Below the pieces are notes generated by a model that worked only from the letters and a program-made list of their open reading frames with translations, did no database searches and was not told where the DNA came from. 64,000 nucleotides of DNA. It comes from Gammaproteobacteria bacterium (GTDB lineage Bacteria; Pseudomonadota; Gammaproteobacteria; HTCC5015). Position 1 is the first letter of the stretch. Every line of letters begins with the position of its first letter. The position numbers and the translations under genes were made by a program. Below, in pieces: positions 29,752 to 40,602 of the stretch. The stretch is from NCBI GenBank assembly GCA_026004975.1, contig BPKE01000001.1, positions 499,788 to 563,787 on the forward strand, in the 5' to 3' direction.

Positions 29752-30673
29752 GGGACGGATCCTCCAGTGTCGCCGTCTCGAGGATGCGCAGCACCAGTTC
29801 GGGCAGATCCATGCCGGCGGCACGGGCCGCCATGGGCACCAGGCTGCGCTCGGTCATGCCGGGCACGGTGTTGAGCTCGATCAGCCACGGCCGGCCTTCG
29901 CCGTCGAGCATCAGGTCGACGCGGCCCCAGCCGCGCGCGCCCAGGGCCGCGAAGGCCGCCAACGCGACCTCCTGCAACCGCGCCTCCTGCTCGGCAGGCA
30001 AGCCGCAGGGGCAGTGATAACGCGTACCGCTGTCGCCGTACTTGGCCTCGTAGTCGTAGAAGGGGCGCGCCGGCTCGAGCCGCACCACGGGCAGGGCGCG
30101 GCCGGCGAGCACGGCCACGGTGTACTCCACGCCCGTGATCCAGCGCTCGGCCATCACCGCCCCGTAGCGCCGCGCCGCCCGCCAGGCGGGCGGCAGGTCT
30201 TCGGGGCGCTCGACCTTGCTCACACCGAGGCTGGAGCCTTCGCACAGCGGCTTGACGGCGAGCGGCAGGCCGAGCTCGGCCGCCGCGGCGGCCGCCGCGG
30301 TCTCGTCGGGCAGGAGGCGGGCCGGCGGCACCGGCAGCCCGGCGGCCTGCCAGACCTGCTTGCTGCGCCACTTGTCCATGGCCAGGGCCGAGGCGAGCAC
30401 GCCGCTGCCGGTGTAGGGCAGGCCGAACCATTCCAGCATGGCCTGCAACAGGCCGTCCTCGCCGCCGCGTCCGTGGACCATCACCAGGGCCCGGTCCCAG
30501 CGTCCGGCGGCGAGCCGTGCCGGCAGATCGCGATCGACGTCGATGACGGTGGGCGCGACGCCGGCGGCGCGCAGCGCGCGCTCGACCGCCGCCCCGCTGC
30601 GCAGGCTGATTTCGCGCTCGCCCGACCAGCCGCCGGTGAGCAACAACACCCGGCCGTAGTCGCGTCCGTTCAT
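29738..30673 (-). CDS. ddl: D-alanine--D-alanine ligase
   Basis: 311-residue ATP-grasp ligase making D-Ala-D-Ala for peptidoglycan. Signatures: LLTGGWSGEREISLRSG, VMVHGRGGEDGLLQAMLE, the ATP-grasp core PLAVKPLCEGSSLGVSKVE, and the metal-binding end GRPWLIELNTVPGMTERSL. Length is normal for DdlB. The start overlaps the murB stop by 4 nt (ATGA). A longer open frame upstream is caused by the murB frameshift and is not a fusion. Confidence 0.95.
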   Translation of the reverse strand: MNGRDYGRVLLLTGGWSGEREISLRSGAAVERALRAAGVAPTVIDVDRDLPARLAAGRWDRALVMVHGRGGEDGLLQAMLEWFGLPYTGSGVLASALAMDKWRSKQVWQAAGLPVPPARLLPDETAAAAAAAELGLPLAVKPLCEGSSLGVSKVERPEDLPPAWRAARRYGAVMAERWITGVEYTVAVLAGRALPVVRLEPARPFYDYEAKYGDSGTRYHCPCGLPAEQEARLQEVALAAFAALGARGWGRVDLMLDGEGRPWLIELNTVPGMTERSLVPMAARAAGMDLPELVLRILETATLEDPSHGQG

Positions 30674-31576
30674 CCCGGTTCTCCGACGATCACCACTTCG
30701 GTCTGCAAGCGCACGCCGAAACGCTCGGCGACCACGGCGCGCACGTGCTCGATCAGCGCCTCGATCTGGGCGGCGCTGGCGCCGCCCTCGTTGAGGATGA
30801 AATTGGCGTGCTTGTCCGACACCACCGCGCCGCCGCGGCGCGCCCCCTTCAGACCGGCGGCCTCGATCAGGCGGCCGGCGTGGTCGCCCGGCGGGTTGCG
30901 GAACACCGAGCCGCAGGAGGCGCGGCCGATCGGCTGGCGCGCGCCGCGCAGGGCCAGCAGTTCCTTGATGCGCGCCCCTTCCCGGCCGTCCTCGTCGGGC
31001 GGGAAGACGAAGCGCGCGCCGAGGAAGGCTTCGCCGGGCGGGCCCTCGACGCTGCGGTAGCCGATCCTGAACTCGGCGGGACGGCGCCAGTGCACGACGC
31101 CCGCCGCATCGACGGTTTCCACCGCCGCCACCCGTTCCCAGGTCTGGCCGCCGAAGGCGCCGGCGTTCATCGCCAGGGCGCCGCCGACCGTACCGGGGAT
31201 GCCGGCGAAGAAAGCCGCACCGCCCAGGCCCGCCGCCGCGGCGAAGCGCGCCAGTTGGGCGCAGCCGACGCCGGCCTCGGCGTACACCGCGCCGGGCGCC
31301 TCCTCGCGGCGCAGCGCACCGAGCGCACCGTGCAGGCAGATCACCATGCCCGGGAAGCCGCCGTCGCGCACCAGCAGGTTCGAACCCAGGCCGACGAACA
31401 AGCGCGGCAGCTCGGGGGGCAAACCGCGCAACAGCTCGATGAGATCGGCGCGGTCGGCGCGGCTCGTAGTAATAGCGGGCCGCCCCCCCGGCGCGCCAGC
31501 TCGTGTGGCGGGCCATGGGTTCGTTCTCGCGCAGCCGGCCGCGGAGCCGGGCCCCAGAGATGCGCAGCGCGTTCAT
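30670..31576 (-). CDS. murB: UDP-N-acetylenolpyruvoylglucosamine reductase MurB, frameshifted as sequenced
   Basis: FAD enzyme reducing UDP-GlcNAc-enolpyruvate to UDP-MurNAc. The first 40 residues (MARHTSWRAGGAARYYYEP) and the remainder (RLFVGLGSNLLVRDGGFPG, FFAGIPGTVGGALAMNAGAF, SCGSVFRNPPGDHAGRLIE) lie in different frames that meet near 31455-31465. The span is 907 nt, i.e. one extra base. All family signatures are otherwise intact, including the catalytic Ser region (SCGSVFRNP). Probably one sequencing or assembly error. Confidence 0.87.
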
Positions 31577-33029
31577 GCGCCGCCCTCCTCGGCCCAGCGG
31601 GCCGGCAATGCCGCGGCGAAGGCGCCGATGCTGCCGGCCCCCAGGGTCAGCAGCACGTCGCCGGGGCGCAACAGATCACGCAACACGGCGGGGGCCTCGT
31701 TCAGCTCGGCGACGAACACCGGATCGACCTTGCCGCGGGCCCGCACCGCCTGGCTCAGGGCGCGGCCGTCGGCGCCGGGCAAGGGGCGCTCGCCCGCCGG
31801 ATAGACCTCGCTGAGCAACAACACGTCGGCGGCGCACAACTCGGCGGCGAAATCGTCGAGCAGGTCGCGCGTACGGCTGTAGCGGTGCGGCTGGAACAGC
31901 ACCACCAACCGCCGGTCCGGCCAGGTTTCGCGCGCGGCGGCCAGCGTCGCCCGCAGTTCGCGCGGGTGATGAGCGTAGTCGTCCACGAGTTCGACGGCCC
32001 CGCCAGGCAGCGGCAGGCTGCCCAACCGCTGGAAGCGCCGGCCGATGCCGGCGAAGCCGGCCAGGGCCTGCTGCATCGCCTCGGGCGCCACGCCCAGTTC
32101 GTGGGCGACGGCCAGCGCCGCCAGGGCGTTGAGCACATTGTGGCGGCCCGGCAGGTTGAGCTCGACGGGCAGGCGCAAGCCGTCGGCGAACACCGCGGTG
32201 AAGCGGCTGCGCCCCCCCGCCGAGGCGAGGTCCACGGCGCGCACCTCGGCCGGCCACTCGATCCCGTAGGTGAGCAAGGGCCGGCCGAAGCGCCCGAACA
32301 GCGCGCGCAGCACGGCGTCGTCGGCGCAGGCCACCACCAGGCCGTAGAACGGCAGGCGCTGCACGAAGTCGACGAAACCGTCCTTGAGCCGCTCGAAGTC
32401 GCCGCCCCAAGCGCCCAGGTGGTCGTTGTCGATGTTGGTGACCACGGCCATCACCGGGTTGAGCAGCAGGAAGGAGCCGTCGCTCTCGTCGGCCTCGGCG
32501 ACCAGGTACTCGCCCGCGCCCAGGCCGCGCGTTCGTCCCGGCAGCTCGTTGACCCGCCCGCCGATCACGTAGGTCGGGTCGAGCCCCCCCGCGGCGAGCA
32601 GGCTCGCGACCAGGCTGGTCGTGGTCGTCTTGCCGTGGCTGCCGGCCACGGCGATGCCCTGGCGGAAACGCATCAACTCGGCGAGCATCTGCGCACGCGG
32701 GATCACCGGCAGCCGCCGCGGCGCGCGCCGCCGCCACCTCCGGGTTGTCGGCGCCCACCGCCCGAGGACACGACCACCACGTCGGCGCCGGTGATGTGCT
32801 CGGCCCGGTGACCGATCGCCGATGCGGGCGCCGCGCCGCCCGCAAGCGCGTCACGGCCGGCCCCTCGCGCAGATCCGAGCCGCTCACCTCGTAACCGAGA
32901 TTGAGCAGCACCTCGGCGATGCCGCTCATGCCCACCGCCGCCGATGCCGACGAAATGCACCCGGCGCACCCGGCCCATCGCCGGGCGCGCGCGCCGACCG
33001 TTTCCGTCACCGTGCTGTTTCACGCCCAT
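31573..33029 (-). CDS. murC: UDP-N-acetylmuramate--L-alanine ligase MurC, frameshifted as sequenced
   Basis: ATP-dependent ligase adding L-Ala to UDP-MurNAc. From 32706 down to 31573 the frame is clean (377 codons: [21 protein letters not shown] with the P-loop, [40 protein letters not shown]). The N-terminal Rossmann part ([57 protein letters not shown]) is spread over three frames between 32700 and 33000. The start ATG at 33029 overlaps the murG end. Disruption in only the first quarter of an essential gene suggests sequence error. Confidence 0.87.
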
Positions 33030-34128
33030 CGCATCATCACCGTGATCGACACTTCGTCCGCCACCCGCTCGGCGGCATCCGGTTGCGCCAAAGCCCGTGC
33101 CGCCTCGGCCATGCGCAACAGGCCGCGCGCGGTCCACCAGCAGTTCACACAAGCGCGTCGCCGCAGGCTTTGGGCGTCGAGCGTCGTGCTGACGGAACAC
33201 CTGCGCGGCACCGGCCGCGGCGAAATGGCGGGCGTTGCGGTACTGGTGGTCGTCCACCGCATGGCCGGGTACGGCACCAGCACGGCGCCCAAGCCGGCGG
33301 CCGCCAGCTCCGCCAGCGTCAGGGCACCGGCGCGGGCGACGGCGAGATCGGCCCAGGCGTAGGCCTGGGCCATGTCTTCGATGAAGGCCGACACGCGGGC
33401 CGGCAGCCCCGCCTCCGCGGTAACGGGCTTCGACCGCCGCCTCGGTCCGCCACGCCGCACTGGTGCCAGCACCTCGGGACGCCAACGCCGCCGGCAGCCC
33501 GGCCAGCGCCGCCGGCACCGCGTCTCGTTGAGAAAGCGCGCGCCGCGGCTGCCGCCCAGCACCAGCACGCGGGCCGGCCCCCGCCGGCCGGCGAAGCGCT
33601 CGGCCGGCGGCGGGCAGGGCGGCGATCTCGCGGCGCACCGGGTTGCCGGTCGTGCGCGCCGCCGCGCAACGCCCCGCCCGGGAAACCCTGCAACACCACG
33701 TCCGCGAGCGGCGCGAGCAGGCGGTTGGTGAGCCCGGGCACGGCGTTCTGTTCGTGCACGATCCAGCGGCCGGCGCAGCAGCCATGCCGCCAGCCCGCCC
33801 GGACCCGCGGCGAAGCCGCCCATGCCGAGCACCGCCCGCGGCCACAGACGCAGCACGGCGAACGCGGCCTCGAGCAACGCCCAACCGAGCCACAGCGGCG
33901 CCGCTCAGCCAGGCGCCGGGCCCACGGCCGCGCAGGCCGGTCACGTGCAGGGCCCGCGAACGGGATCCCGGCCCCGGCCGCGACGCGCGCCTCGAGGCCG
34001 CCGCGCGCACCCATCCAGGCAACCGGCACGCCGCGTCGCCGCAGCGCCTCGGCCACCGCGAGCGCCGGGAACACGTGGCCGCCGGTGCCGCCGGCCATGA
34101 TCAGAACCGGACCGCCGCCCCGCGCCAT
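33020..34128 (-). CDS. murG: MurG N-acetylglucosaminyltransferase, frameshifted as sequenced
   Basis: GT28 enzyme that adds GlcNAc to lipid I, giving lipid II, on the inner face of the membrane. The N-terminus is clear ([20 protein letters not shown], then [18 protein letters not shown]), as are [36 protein letters not shown] and the SITVMMRWA end. These lie in different frames, with breaks roughly every 150-250 nt between 33100 and 33960. The start overlaps the ftsW stop (ATGA) and the end overlaps murC. The dense indels mark the poorest-quality part of the window. Confidence 0.82.
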
Positions 34129-35316
34129 CAGCGCGCCTCCCGCAAGCGCCGCGGCAGCGGCGTCGCGCCCGGCCCGGCCGGCACGGCGTGCCGGGTTTCC
34201 AGGTCCGCGCGCAGGATCAGGCCGAGCGCGACGCAGCACGCCACCAGGCTGCTGCCGCCGGCGCTGACCAGCGGCAAGGTGATGCCCTTGGTCGGCAACA
34301 GCCCCATGTTCACGCCCATGTTGATCAGGGCCTGCAGGCTCAACCACAAGCCGAGCCCCCAGGCGGTGTAGGCCGCGAACGGCCGACCCGCCCGCAGCGC
34401 CGCGGCACCGATCGCCAGCGCCCGCCAGGCCAGGATCAGGAACAGGACGAGCACCAGGCCGACGCCGATCAGGCCGAGCTCCTCGGCCAGCACCGCGAAC
34501 AGGAAGTCGTTGTGCGCCTCGGGCAGATAGAACAGCTTCTGCACGCTCGCGCCCCAGGCCCACGCCGAACACCCTCGCCGCTGCCGAAGGCGATCAGCGA
34601 CTGGGTGAGCTGGAAGCCGCTGCCGAACGGGTCCGACCAAGGATCCAGGAAGGCCGTCAAGCGCTGCAGGCGGTACGGCGAGGACAGCACCAGCGCCGCG
34701 AACAACGCCGGCCACTGCTGGCCAGGAACAGGCAGAACCGCCCCCAGCGCACGCCGGCCACGAAACATCATGCCCAGCGCGGTGAGCCACAACACCGCAG
34801 GCGGCGCCGAAGTCCGGCTCGCAGGACGGATCAAGCCGGCGGCGAGGCCGAGGATCAGCAAGGGCTTGAGAAAGCCCGGCAAGGTCCGGCGGACCTCTTC
34901 GCCACGCCGTTCCAGCGTAGCCGGCCAGATACAGCAGCAACAACAGCCGGGCCGGCTCGGACACCTGCAAGCCGATCACCTTCACGATCCAGCCAGCGGG
35001 TCGCGCCGTTGACCGTCTTGCCCAGCCCCGGCACCAGCACCAGCACCAGCAACGACAGCCGCCACGCCCACCAGCAGCGTCCCAACCGTTCTCGGCCCAT
35101 AGCCGCAGCGGCAGCCGCAGGGCCACGCCAGGCCCCGAGCAGGCCGAGCGGCCGCGTCAGACCCCGTGGCGGCGGGCGAGGAACAAGGGATCGCCGGTCA
35201 GCCGCTCCGAGACACCGGTGGAGGCCGAAGCGACCATCACCACGCCCAGCGGCCAGCAGCGCCAGGGCGGCGCACAGTAGAGGCGCATCGGGCAGACCCG
35301 TCGCGCGTGCGCTCAT
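34128..35316 (-). CDS. ftsW: FtsW peptidoglycan glycosyltransferase (SEDS), frameshifted as sequenced
   Basis: SEDS-family polytopic membrane enzyme polymerising septal peptidoglycan with FtsI. The C-terminal third is clean ([53 protein letters not shown]). The start [20 protein letters not shown] is at 35316. Between them, motifs such as GATRWL and [17 protein letters not shown] appear in alternating frames, with breaks between about 34550 and 35250. The 1189-nt span equals a normal FtsW gene. It overlaps murD at the start and murG at the end. Confidence 0.83.
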
Positions 35317-36671
35317 GCCGCACCCTCCCGACCGCGCAGGCGTACCACCGCCGCGACGAAGCGCTCGCCGCGCTCGTGGTAGTCGCGGAACATGTCCCAG
35401 CTCGCGCAGGCCGGCGCGAGCAACACCGTGTCGCCGGGCCGGGCCAGCGCCGCGGCCCGCGCCACCGCCTCGTCCAGGTCGGCGGCCCGCTCGCAGTGTG
35501 CCACCGGCGCGAGGGCCGCCTCCAGGCGCGGGGCGTCGCGCCCGATCAACACCGCGGCGCGCAACCGCCCGGCCACGCCCGCCGCCAGCGGCGCGAAATC
35601 CTGGCCCTTGCCGTCGCCGCCGGCGATCAGCACCACCGGCCCGTCGCAACCCTGGATGGCCGCCAGCGCCGCGCCGACGTTGGTGCGCCTTGGAGTCGTC
35701 CACCCAGCGCACCCCGTCGCATCTCGGCCACCGGCACCGCCCGATGCGGCAAGGGTGTGAACCCGGCGAAGGCCTCGGCGAGCGGCGGCAGGTCCACGCC
35801 CAGCGCCTCGACCAAGCGCCACCGCCGCCAACACGTTCAAGGCGTTGTGCCGGCCCGCCAGCGGCAGCGCCGCACGCGGCGCCAGGGGCCGCGTCACCCG
35901 CGTACAGCCATTCCTCGCCGCCGCCGCCGCGCGAGGCGGTAGTCCGCGGCCGCGTCCTCGCCGAAGCTGCGCGCGACCCGCGCCCGGCGGCGGCCGCGGT
36001 CCGCCGGGTCGCCGGCGTTGTACACGCACCGCGCCGCGTGCGCGCGTAGATGCGCGCCTTGGCCGCGGCGTAGGCGGCCAGGTCCGGGTAGCGGTCCAGG
36101 TGGTCGGCGACTCAGATTGAGCACCGTGGCCGCCGCCGCGCTGGAGGCTCTCCAGGGTCTCGAGCTGGAAGCTGGACAATTCCAGAACGTAGACGTCCGG
36201 AGGCGGATCGCGCAGAAGGTCGACCGCCGGCGTGCCCAGGTTGCCGCCGGCCGGCGCGATCCGCCCGGCGGCGCGCAACAGGTGCTCGACCAGCCGCGTG
36301 ACGGTGCTCTTGCCGTTCGAGCCGGTGATCGCCACCACCGGCGCGTTGGCTTCGCGGGCGAACAACTCGACCTCGCCGACCACCTCCACGCCCCGCGCCC
36401 GCGCCGCCCGAACGATCGGCAGATCGCCCGGCAGGCCGGGGCTGAGCACCAGCCGCTCGACCCCGTCGAGCAAGGCCGGCGTGAAGGCGCCGCAATGACA
36501 CGCCTCGGCGCCGAAGCGGGCCCGCAAGGCCTCGAGCATGGGCGGGGCCGCGCGCGTGTCGGCCAGGCGCAGCGCCCAACCGCGCGCCGCCAGATGGCGC
36601 GCGGCGGCCTCGCCGGAGTGCCCCATCCCCAGCACCAGCGCGGTCCTCGCGGCGGCGGGCTGCCCGTTCAT
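35313..36671 (-). CDS. murD: UDP-N-acetylmuramoylalanine--D-glutamate ligase MurD, frameshifted as sequenced
   Basis: ATP-dependent ligase adding D-Glu to the muropeptide precursor. Clean N-terminal half from 36671 ([40 protein letters not shown] with the P-loop, [16 protein letters not shown]). The C-terminal part is also clear ([55 protein letters not shown]). Frame breaks lie near 36110-36120, 35990-36030, 35840-35930 and 35690-35720. Gene length is normal. It overlaps mraY and ftsW by 4 nt each. Confidence 0.86.
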   Translation of the reverse strand: MNGQPAAARTALVLGMGHSGEAAARHLAARGWALRLADTRAAPPMLEALRARFGAEACHCGAFTPALLDGVERLVLSPGLPGDLPIVRAARARGVEVVGEVELFAREANAPVVAITGSNGKSTVTRLVEHLLRAAGRIAPAGGNLGTPAVDLLRDPPPDVYVLELSSFQLETLESLQRGGGHGAQSESPTTWTATRTWPPTPRPRRASTRARGAVRVQRRRPGGPRPPPGAGRAQLRRGRGRGLPPRAAAAARNGCTRVTRPLAPRAALPLAGRHNALNVLAAVALGRGAGRGPAAARRGLRRVHTLAASGGAGGRDATGCAGWTTPRRTNVGAALAAIQGCDGPVVLIAGGDGKGQDFAPLAAGVAGRLRAAVLIGRDAPRLEAALAPVAHCERAADLDEAVARAAALARPGDTVLLAPACASWDMFRDYHERGERFVAAVVRLRGREGAA

Positions 36672-37753
36672 CGGATTTTCAAGGTCGCCAGACCGATCAG
36701 CACGAGCACCACGGTGATGATCCAGAAGCGCACGATCACCCGCGGCTCCGGCCAGCCCTTCAATTCGAAATGATGGTGCAGCGGCGCCATGTGGAAAATG
36801 CGCCGGCCGGTGAGCTTGAAGGACGCGACCTGCAAGATCACCGACACCGCCTCCATCACGAACACCCCGCCCATGATGAACAACACCAGTTCCTGGCGCA
36901 CGATGACCGCGATCGTCCCCAGTGCGGCGCCGAGCGGCAGCGCCCCGACGTCGCCCATGAACACCTGCGCCGGGTAGGCGTTGAACCACAAAAAGCCCAA
37001 CCCCGCGCCGGCCAGCGCGGCACAGAAGATGATCAGCTCGCCGGCGCCGGCCACGTAGGGGATGTTCAAATAGCCGGCGAAGTGGACGTTGCCGGCGGCG
37101 TAGGCGAACACCGCCAGCCCGGCCGCGACCAGCACGCAGGGCAGGATCGCCAGGCCGTCCAGGCCGTCCGCCAGGTTCACCGAGTTGCTGGTGCCGACGA
37201 TGACGAAATAGGCCAGGGCGAGGAAGGCCGGCCCGAGGTCGATCACCACCCGCTTGAACACCGGCACCAGCAACTGGGTCTGCGCCGGCGTATCGGCGCT
37301 CACGTAGAGGTACAGCGCCGCCGCCAGGGCCGCGACCGACTGCCAGAAATACTTCCAGCGCGCCGGCAAGCCGCGCGGATCGCGGCGCACCAGCTTCTTG
37401 TAATCGTCCACCCAGCCGATCAGGGCGAACGCCAAGGTCACCGCCACCAACAGCCAGACGTAGCGGTTGCGCAGCTCCGACCAGAGCAAGGTCGCCGCCA
37501 GCAGCGCGGCGAGGATCAACACGCCGCCCATGGTCGGCGTGCCGGCTTTGGGCAGATGGGTCTTCGGCCCGTCGTCGCGCACGCACTGGCCGATCTTGTA
37601 ACGCTCCAGCCAACGGATCATCCGCGGCCCGACCGCCAGACAGATGAACAGCGCCGTCAACGTCGCCAGGATCGCCCGCAAGGTGAGCGACTCGAACGCC
37701 AGAAACCCCCCGTGCACGTGGTGGCCCAGCCAGCGGGCCAGTTCGAGCAGCAT
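36668..37753 (-). CDS. mraY: phospho-N-acetylmuramoyl-pentapeptide transferase
   Basis: 361-residue polytopic membrane enzyme making lipid I from UDP-MurNAc-pentapeptide and undecaprenyl phosphate. The length is close to E. coli MraY (360). Catalytic signatures are present: [20 protein letters not shown], the aspartates in [34 protein letters not shown] and [13 protein letters not shown]. About ten hydrophobic helices. The frame is intact in spite of the broken genes on both sides. It overlaps the murD start by 4 nt. Confidence 0.97.
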   Translation of the reverse strand: MLLELARWLGHHVHGGFLAFESLTLRAILATLTALFICLAVGPRMIRWLERYKIGQCVRDDGPKTHLPKAGTPTMGGVLILAALLAATLLWSELRNRYVWLLVAVTLAFALIGWVDDYKKLVRRDPRGLPARWKYFWQSVAALAAALYLYVSADTPAQTQLLVPVFKRVVIDLGPAFLALAYFVIVGTSNSVNLADGLDGLAILPCVLVAAGLAVFAYAAGNVHFAGYLNIPYVAGAGELIIFCAALAGAGLGFLWFNAYPAQVFMGDVGALPLGAALGTIAVIVRQELVLFIMGGVFVMEAVSVILQVASFKLTGRRIFHMAPLHHHFELKGWPEPRVIVRFWIITVVLVLIGLATLKIR

Positions 37754-37756
37754 GCT

Positions 37757-39091
37757 TCATTCCTCCGACCGTTTCGGCCAGCGCCGCCACCACCCGCTCC
37801 ATGCGCATGCGCCGCGACCCCTTCACCAGAACGTGATCGCCGGCGCCCAGCCGAGCGCAAGGCCGCGACCAGGGCATCGACATCCTCGTACGCCTCGCCG
37901 CCGGGGCCGAACGCCTCGGCGGCGGCCGCCGCCAGCTCGCCGAGGGCGAACAGCCGCCCAACCCGGCCGCCCGCGCCCGCTGCCCCATCCGGGCGTGCAG
38001 CGCCCGGCCTTCGGGGCCGAGCTCGGCCATGTCGCCGAGCACCAGGAAACCGCGGCCGGGGCGCTCGGCGAGCACCTCCAGCGCAGCCTCGAGCGAAGCG
38101 GGATTGGCGTTGTAGCTGTCGTCGATGACCCAGGCGCCGAAGCGCCCGCGCAGCGGCAAGGCGACCGGGCACCGGCCGCAGGCCGCGCAGGCCGGCCTCG
38201 ATCGCCGCCGCGTCGGCGCCCACGGCCCAGGCCGCCGCCGCCGCGGCGGCCGCGTTGCGCAGATTGTGCCGACCCAGCAGCGGCGGCGGCAGCTGCAGCA
38301 CGCCGAGCGGCGTCTCGAGCAGCCAATCGCCGTCCGCAGCCAAGCGGCCGCGCACCTCGGCGTCGGCCGCGTCCAGGGCGAAGGCGACCTGCCGGCAATG
38401 CGCCGCCAGGCGCCGCCACAAACCGACAATAGCGGTCGTCCGCGTTGAGCACCGCCCAGCCGCCCTCGGGCACGCCCTGGAAGATCTCGCCCTTGGCGTG
38501 GGCGACGCCGTCCAGAGTGCCGAAGCCCTCCAGGTGGGCGGGTCCGGCGTTGGTGATCAAGGCCGCCGCCGGCCGCGTCAGGCCGGTCAAATAGGCGATC
38601 TCGCCGGCGTGATTGGCGCCCATTTCGACGACCGCGTAGCGGTGCTCCGGGCGCAGCCGCAACAAGGTCAGGGGCACGCCCAGGTCGTTGTTCAGATTGC
38701 CCTCGGTGACCAAGGTCGGCCCGCGCCGGGAGAGAATGGCGGCGATCATCTCCTTGACCGTCGTCTTGCCGTTGCTGCCGGTCACCGCCACCAACGGCAG
38801 GTCGAAACGCGCCCGCCAGGCCGCCGCGATCGCGCCGAGCGCGCGGCGCGGATCGGCGACCTCGATCTGCGGCAGATCGACCGGTTGGCGGCGGGCGACC
38901 AGCGCCCCGGCCGCCCCGGCCGCCGCCGCGGCGGCGACGAAATCGTGGCCGTCCACGCGGGCCGGGCAAGGCCACGAACAGCTCGCCGGGCGCGATGCGC
39001 CGGCTGTCGATCGCCACGCCGCGCACCGGCGCGTCCTCGCCGTGCAGGCGGCCGCCCGCCCACTCGGCCAGCGCGCGCAAGTCACGTTCAT
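37757..39091 (-). CDS. murF: MurF UDP-MurNAc-tripeptide--D-Ala-D-Ala ligase, frameshifted as sequenced
   Basis: Adds D-Ala-D-Ala to the tripeptide precursor. Recognisable blocks: LRALAEWAGGRLHGEDAPVR and GVAIDSRRIAPGELFVALPG near the start, LPLVAVTGSNGKTTVKEMIA (P-loop), VVEMGANHAGEIAYLTGLTR, WVIDDSYNANPASLEAALEV, and HVLVKGSRRMRMERVVAALA near the end. They alternate between frames, with breaks near 39080, 38965, 38420, 38170, 37850 and 37790. A stop in the expected register (37757) lies just before mraY. The gene is essential and the neighbours murE and mraY are intact, so errors are more likely than decay. Confidence 0.84.
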
Positions 39092-40602
39092 GCCCCGCCC
39101 TCCAGGACGGCGCGCACCCGGGCCGCGTCGCTGAACGGTCGGCGCACATCGCCGTACTGCTGGTCGGTTTCGTGGCCCTTGCCGGCGATCAACACCGTGT
39201 CGCCCGGGCCGGCCTCGGCCAGGGCCGCGGCGATCGCCGCGGCGCGGTCGTGGATCACCGCGGCCCGCTGTGGCGCCCGCAGGCCGGCGAGGATGTCGGC
39301 GACGATCGCCTCGGGCGCCTCGTGGCGCGGGTTGTCGTCCGTCAGGATCAGCCGGTCGGCGCCGGCCTCGGCGATCGCGCCCATCTGCGGGCGCTTGCCG
39401 CGGTCGCGGTCCCCGCCGCAGCCGAACACCACGATCAGGCGCCCATCGAAATGCGTCCGCAGGGCCTCGATCGCCGCGGCCAGCGCCTGCGGGGTGTGCG
39501 CATAGTCGATCACCGCCCGCCGCCGGCCGTCCGTGAAACACTCCATCCGCCCGGGCACCGGCCGCAATCCCTCCAATGCCGCCCGCCAGCGCGCGCGCGG
39601 CCAGCCCAGGCCGACGAGCAGCGCAGCGACCGCCAGCGCGTTGTGCACATTGAAGCGGCCGAGCAGCCCGAGCTCGACCGTCACCGTCCCGGCGCCGTCG
39701 TCCACTTCCAGGCGCCAGCCGTCCGGGCGCGGCGTCGCCGCCAGCAGGCGCAGCCCCTCGCCGGGCAGGGCCTGGACGCCGTAAGCCAGGCACCGCAGCC
39801 GGCCGGCCAGCTCGGCATACCAGCGCCGACCATGGGCGTCGTCGGTGTTGAGCACCGCCAGCGGCAGCGCCGGCCAGTCGAACAAGCGCCGCTTGGCCGC
39901 CGCGTAGCGGGCCTCGTCGCCGTGGTAATCGAGGTGGTCGCGACCGAGGTTGGTGAACACCGCGGCGGCGAAGCGAGTGCCGTTCGGTCGGCCCTGGTCC
40001 AGCCCGATCGAGGACACCTCCATCGCCACGCTGTCGCAGCCCGCCTCGGCCAGCGCCGCGAACCGCCGCTGCAAGCCGATCGCATCGGGCGTGGTGAGCC
40101 CCGTCGGCTCCAGCACACCGGGCCACGGGCCGCAACCGAGCGTGCCGATCAGGCCGGGGCGCCGGCCCGCGCCGCTCAGCGCCTGGGCGATGAAATGGCT
40201 CGTCGAAGTCTTGCCGTCCGTGCCCGTCACGCCGATCACGTCCAGGCGCGCGCTCGGCCGCCCGTACCAACGCGCCGCGACCTCGCCGAGGTGCTCGGTC
40301 AAACGCGGATCGTGCAACAGCGGCACCCCCGCCGCGGCCGCGGCCCGCTGCTCTGCCGGCGTCGCCGGCCGCTCGTGCACCACCGCCAGCGCACCGCGCG
40401 CCAGGGCCTCGGCCAAATGCGCCAGGCCGTCGCTCTGCCGCCCGGCGCGGGCGAGGAACAAGGCGCCGGGCGCCAACGTGCGGCTGTCCTCGCCGAGCGC
40501 GGCCGGCCGCAGCGCCGCCCACTCGGGTGGCACCGGCACCAACCCTTGCAACAACGCGCCCAAGGTGGGCGCGCCGGACGGCAGGGCGTGCGCCGCGTTC
40601 AT
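39088..40602 (-). CDS. murE: UDP-N-acetylmuramoyl-tripeptide synthetase (meso-DAP adding)
   Basis: 504-residue ligase adding the third stem residue. Domain order is normal: N-terminal UDP-binding domain (RPAALGEDSRTLAPGALFLA), central ATPase (DVIGVTGTDGKTSTSHFIAQ), C-terminal domain. The specificity motif is DDNPRHE, i.e. DNPR, which marks meso-diaminopimelate-adding enzymes and supports a Gram-negative host. The carbamylated-lysine region (LNTDDAHG and upstream) is present. ATG 40602 overlaps the ftsI stop by 4 nt, and the stop overlaps murF. Confidence 0.96.
   Translation of the reverse strand: MNAAHALPSGAPTLGALLQGLVPVPPEWAALRPAALGEDSRTLAPGALFLARAGRQSDGLAHLAEALARGALAVVHERPATPAEQRAAAAAGVPLLHDPRLTEHLGEVAARWYGRPSARLDVIGVTGTDGKTSTSHFIAQALSGAGRRPGLIGTLGCGPWPGVLEPTGLTTPDAIGLQRRFAALAEAGCDSVAMEVSSIGLDQGRPNGTRFAAAVFTNLGRDHLDYHGDEARYAAAKRRLFDWPALPLAVLNTDDAHGRRWYAELAGRLRCLAYGVQALPGEGLRLLAATPRPDGWRLEVDDGAGTVTVELGLLGRFNVHNALAVAALLVGLGWPRARWRAALEGLRPVPGRMECFTDGRRRAVIDYAHTPQALAAAIEALRTHFDGRLIVVFGCGGDRDRGKRPQMGAIAEAGADRLILTDDNPRHEAPEAIVADILAGLRAPQRAAVIHDRAAAIAAALAEAGPGDTVLIAGKGHETDQQYGDVRRPFSDAARVRAVLEGGA

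Noticed and set aside
26579-39149. Very long open frames that appear to fuse FtsZ-FtsA, Ddl-MurB and MurD-MurF
   Set aside because: They arise from frame errors and the general openness of high-GC DNA. The fused parts are out of frame with the real neighbour genes.
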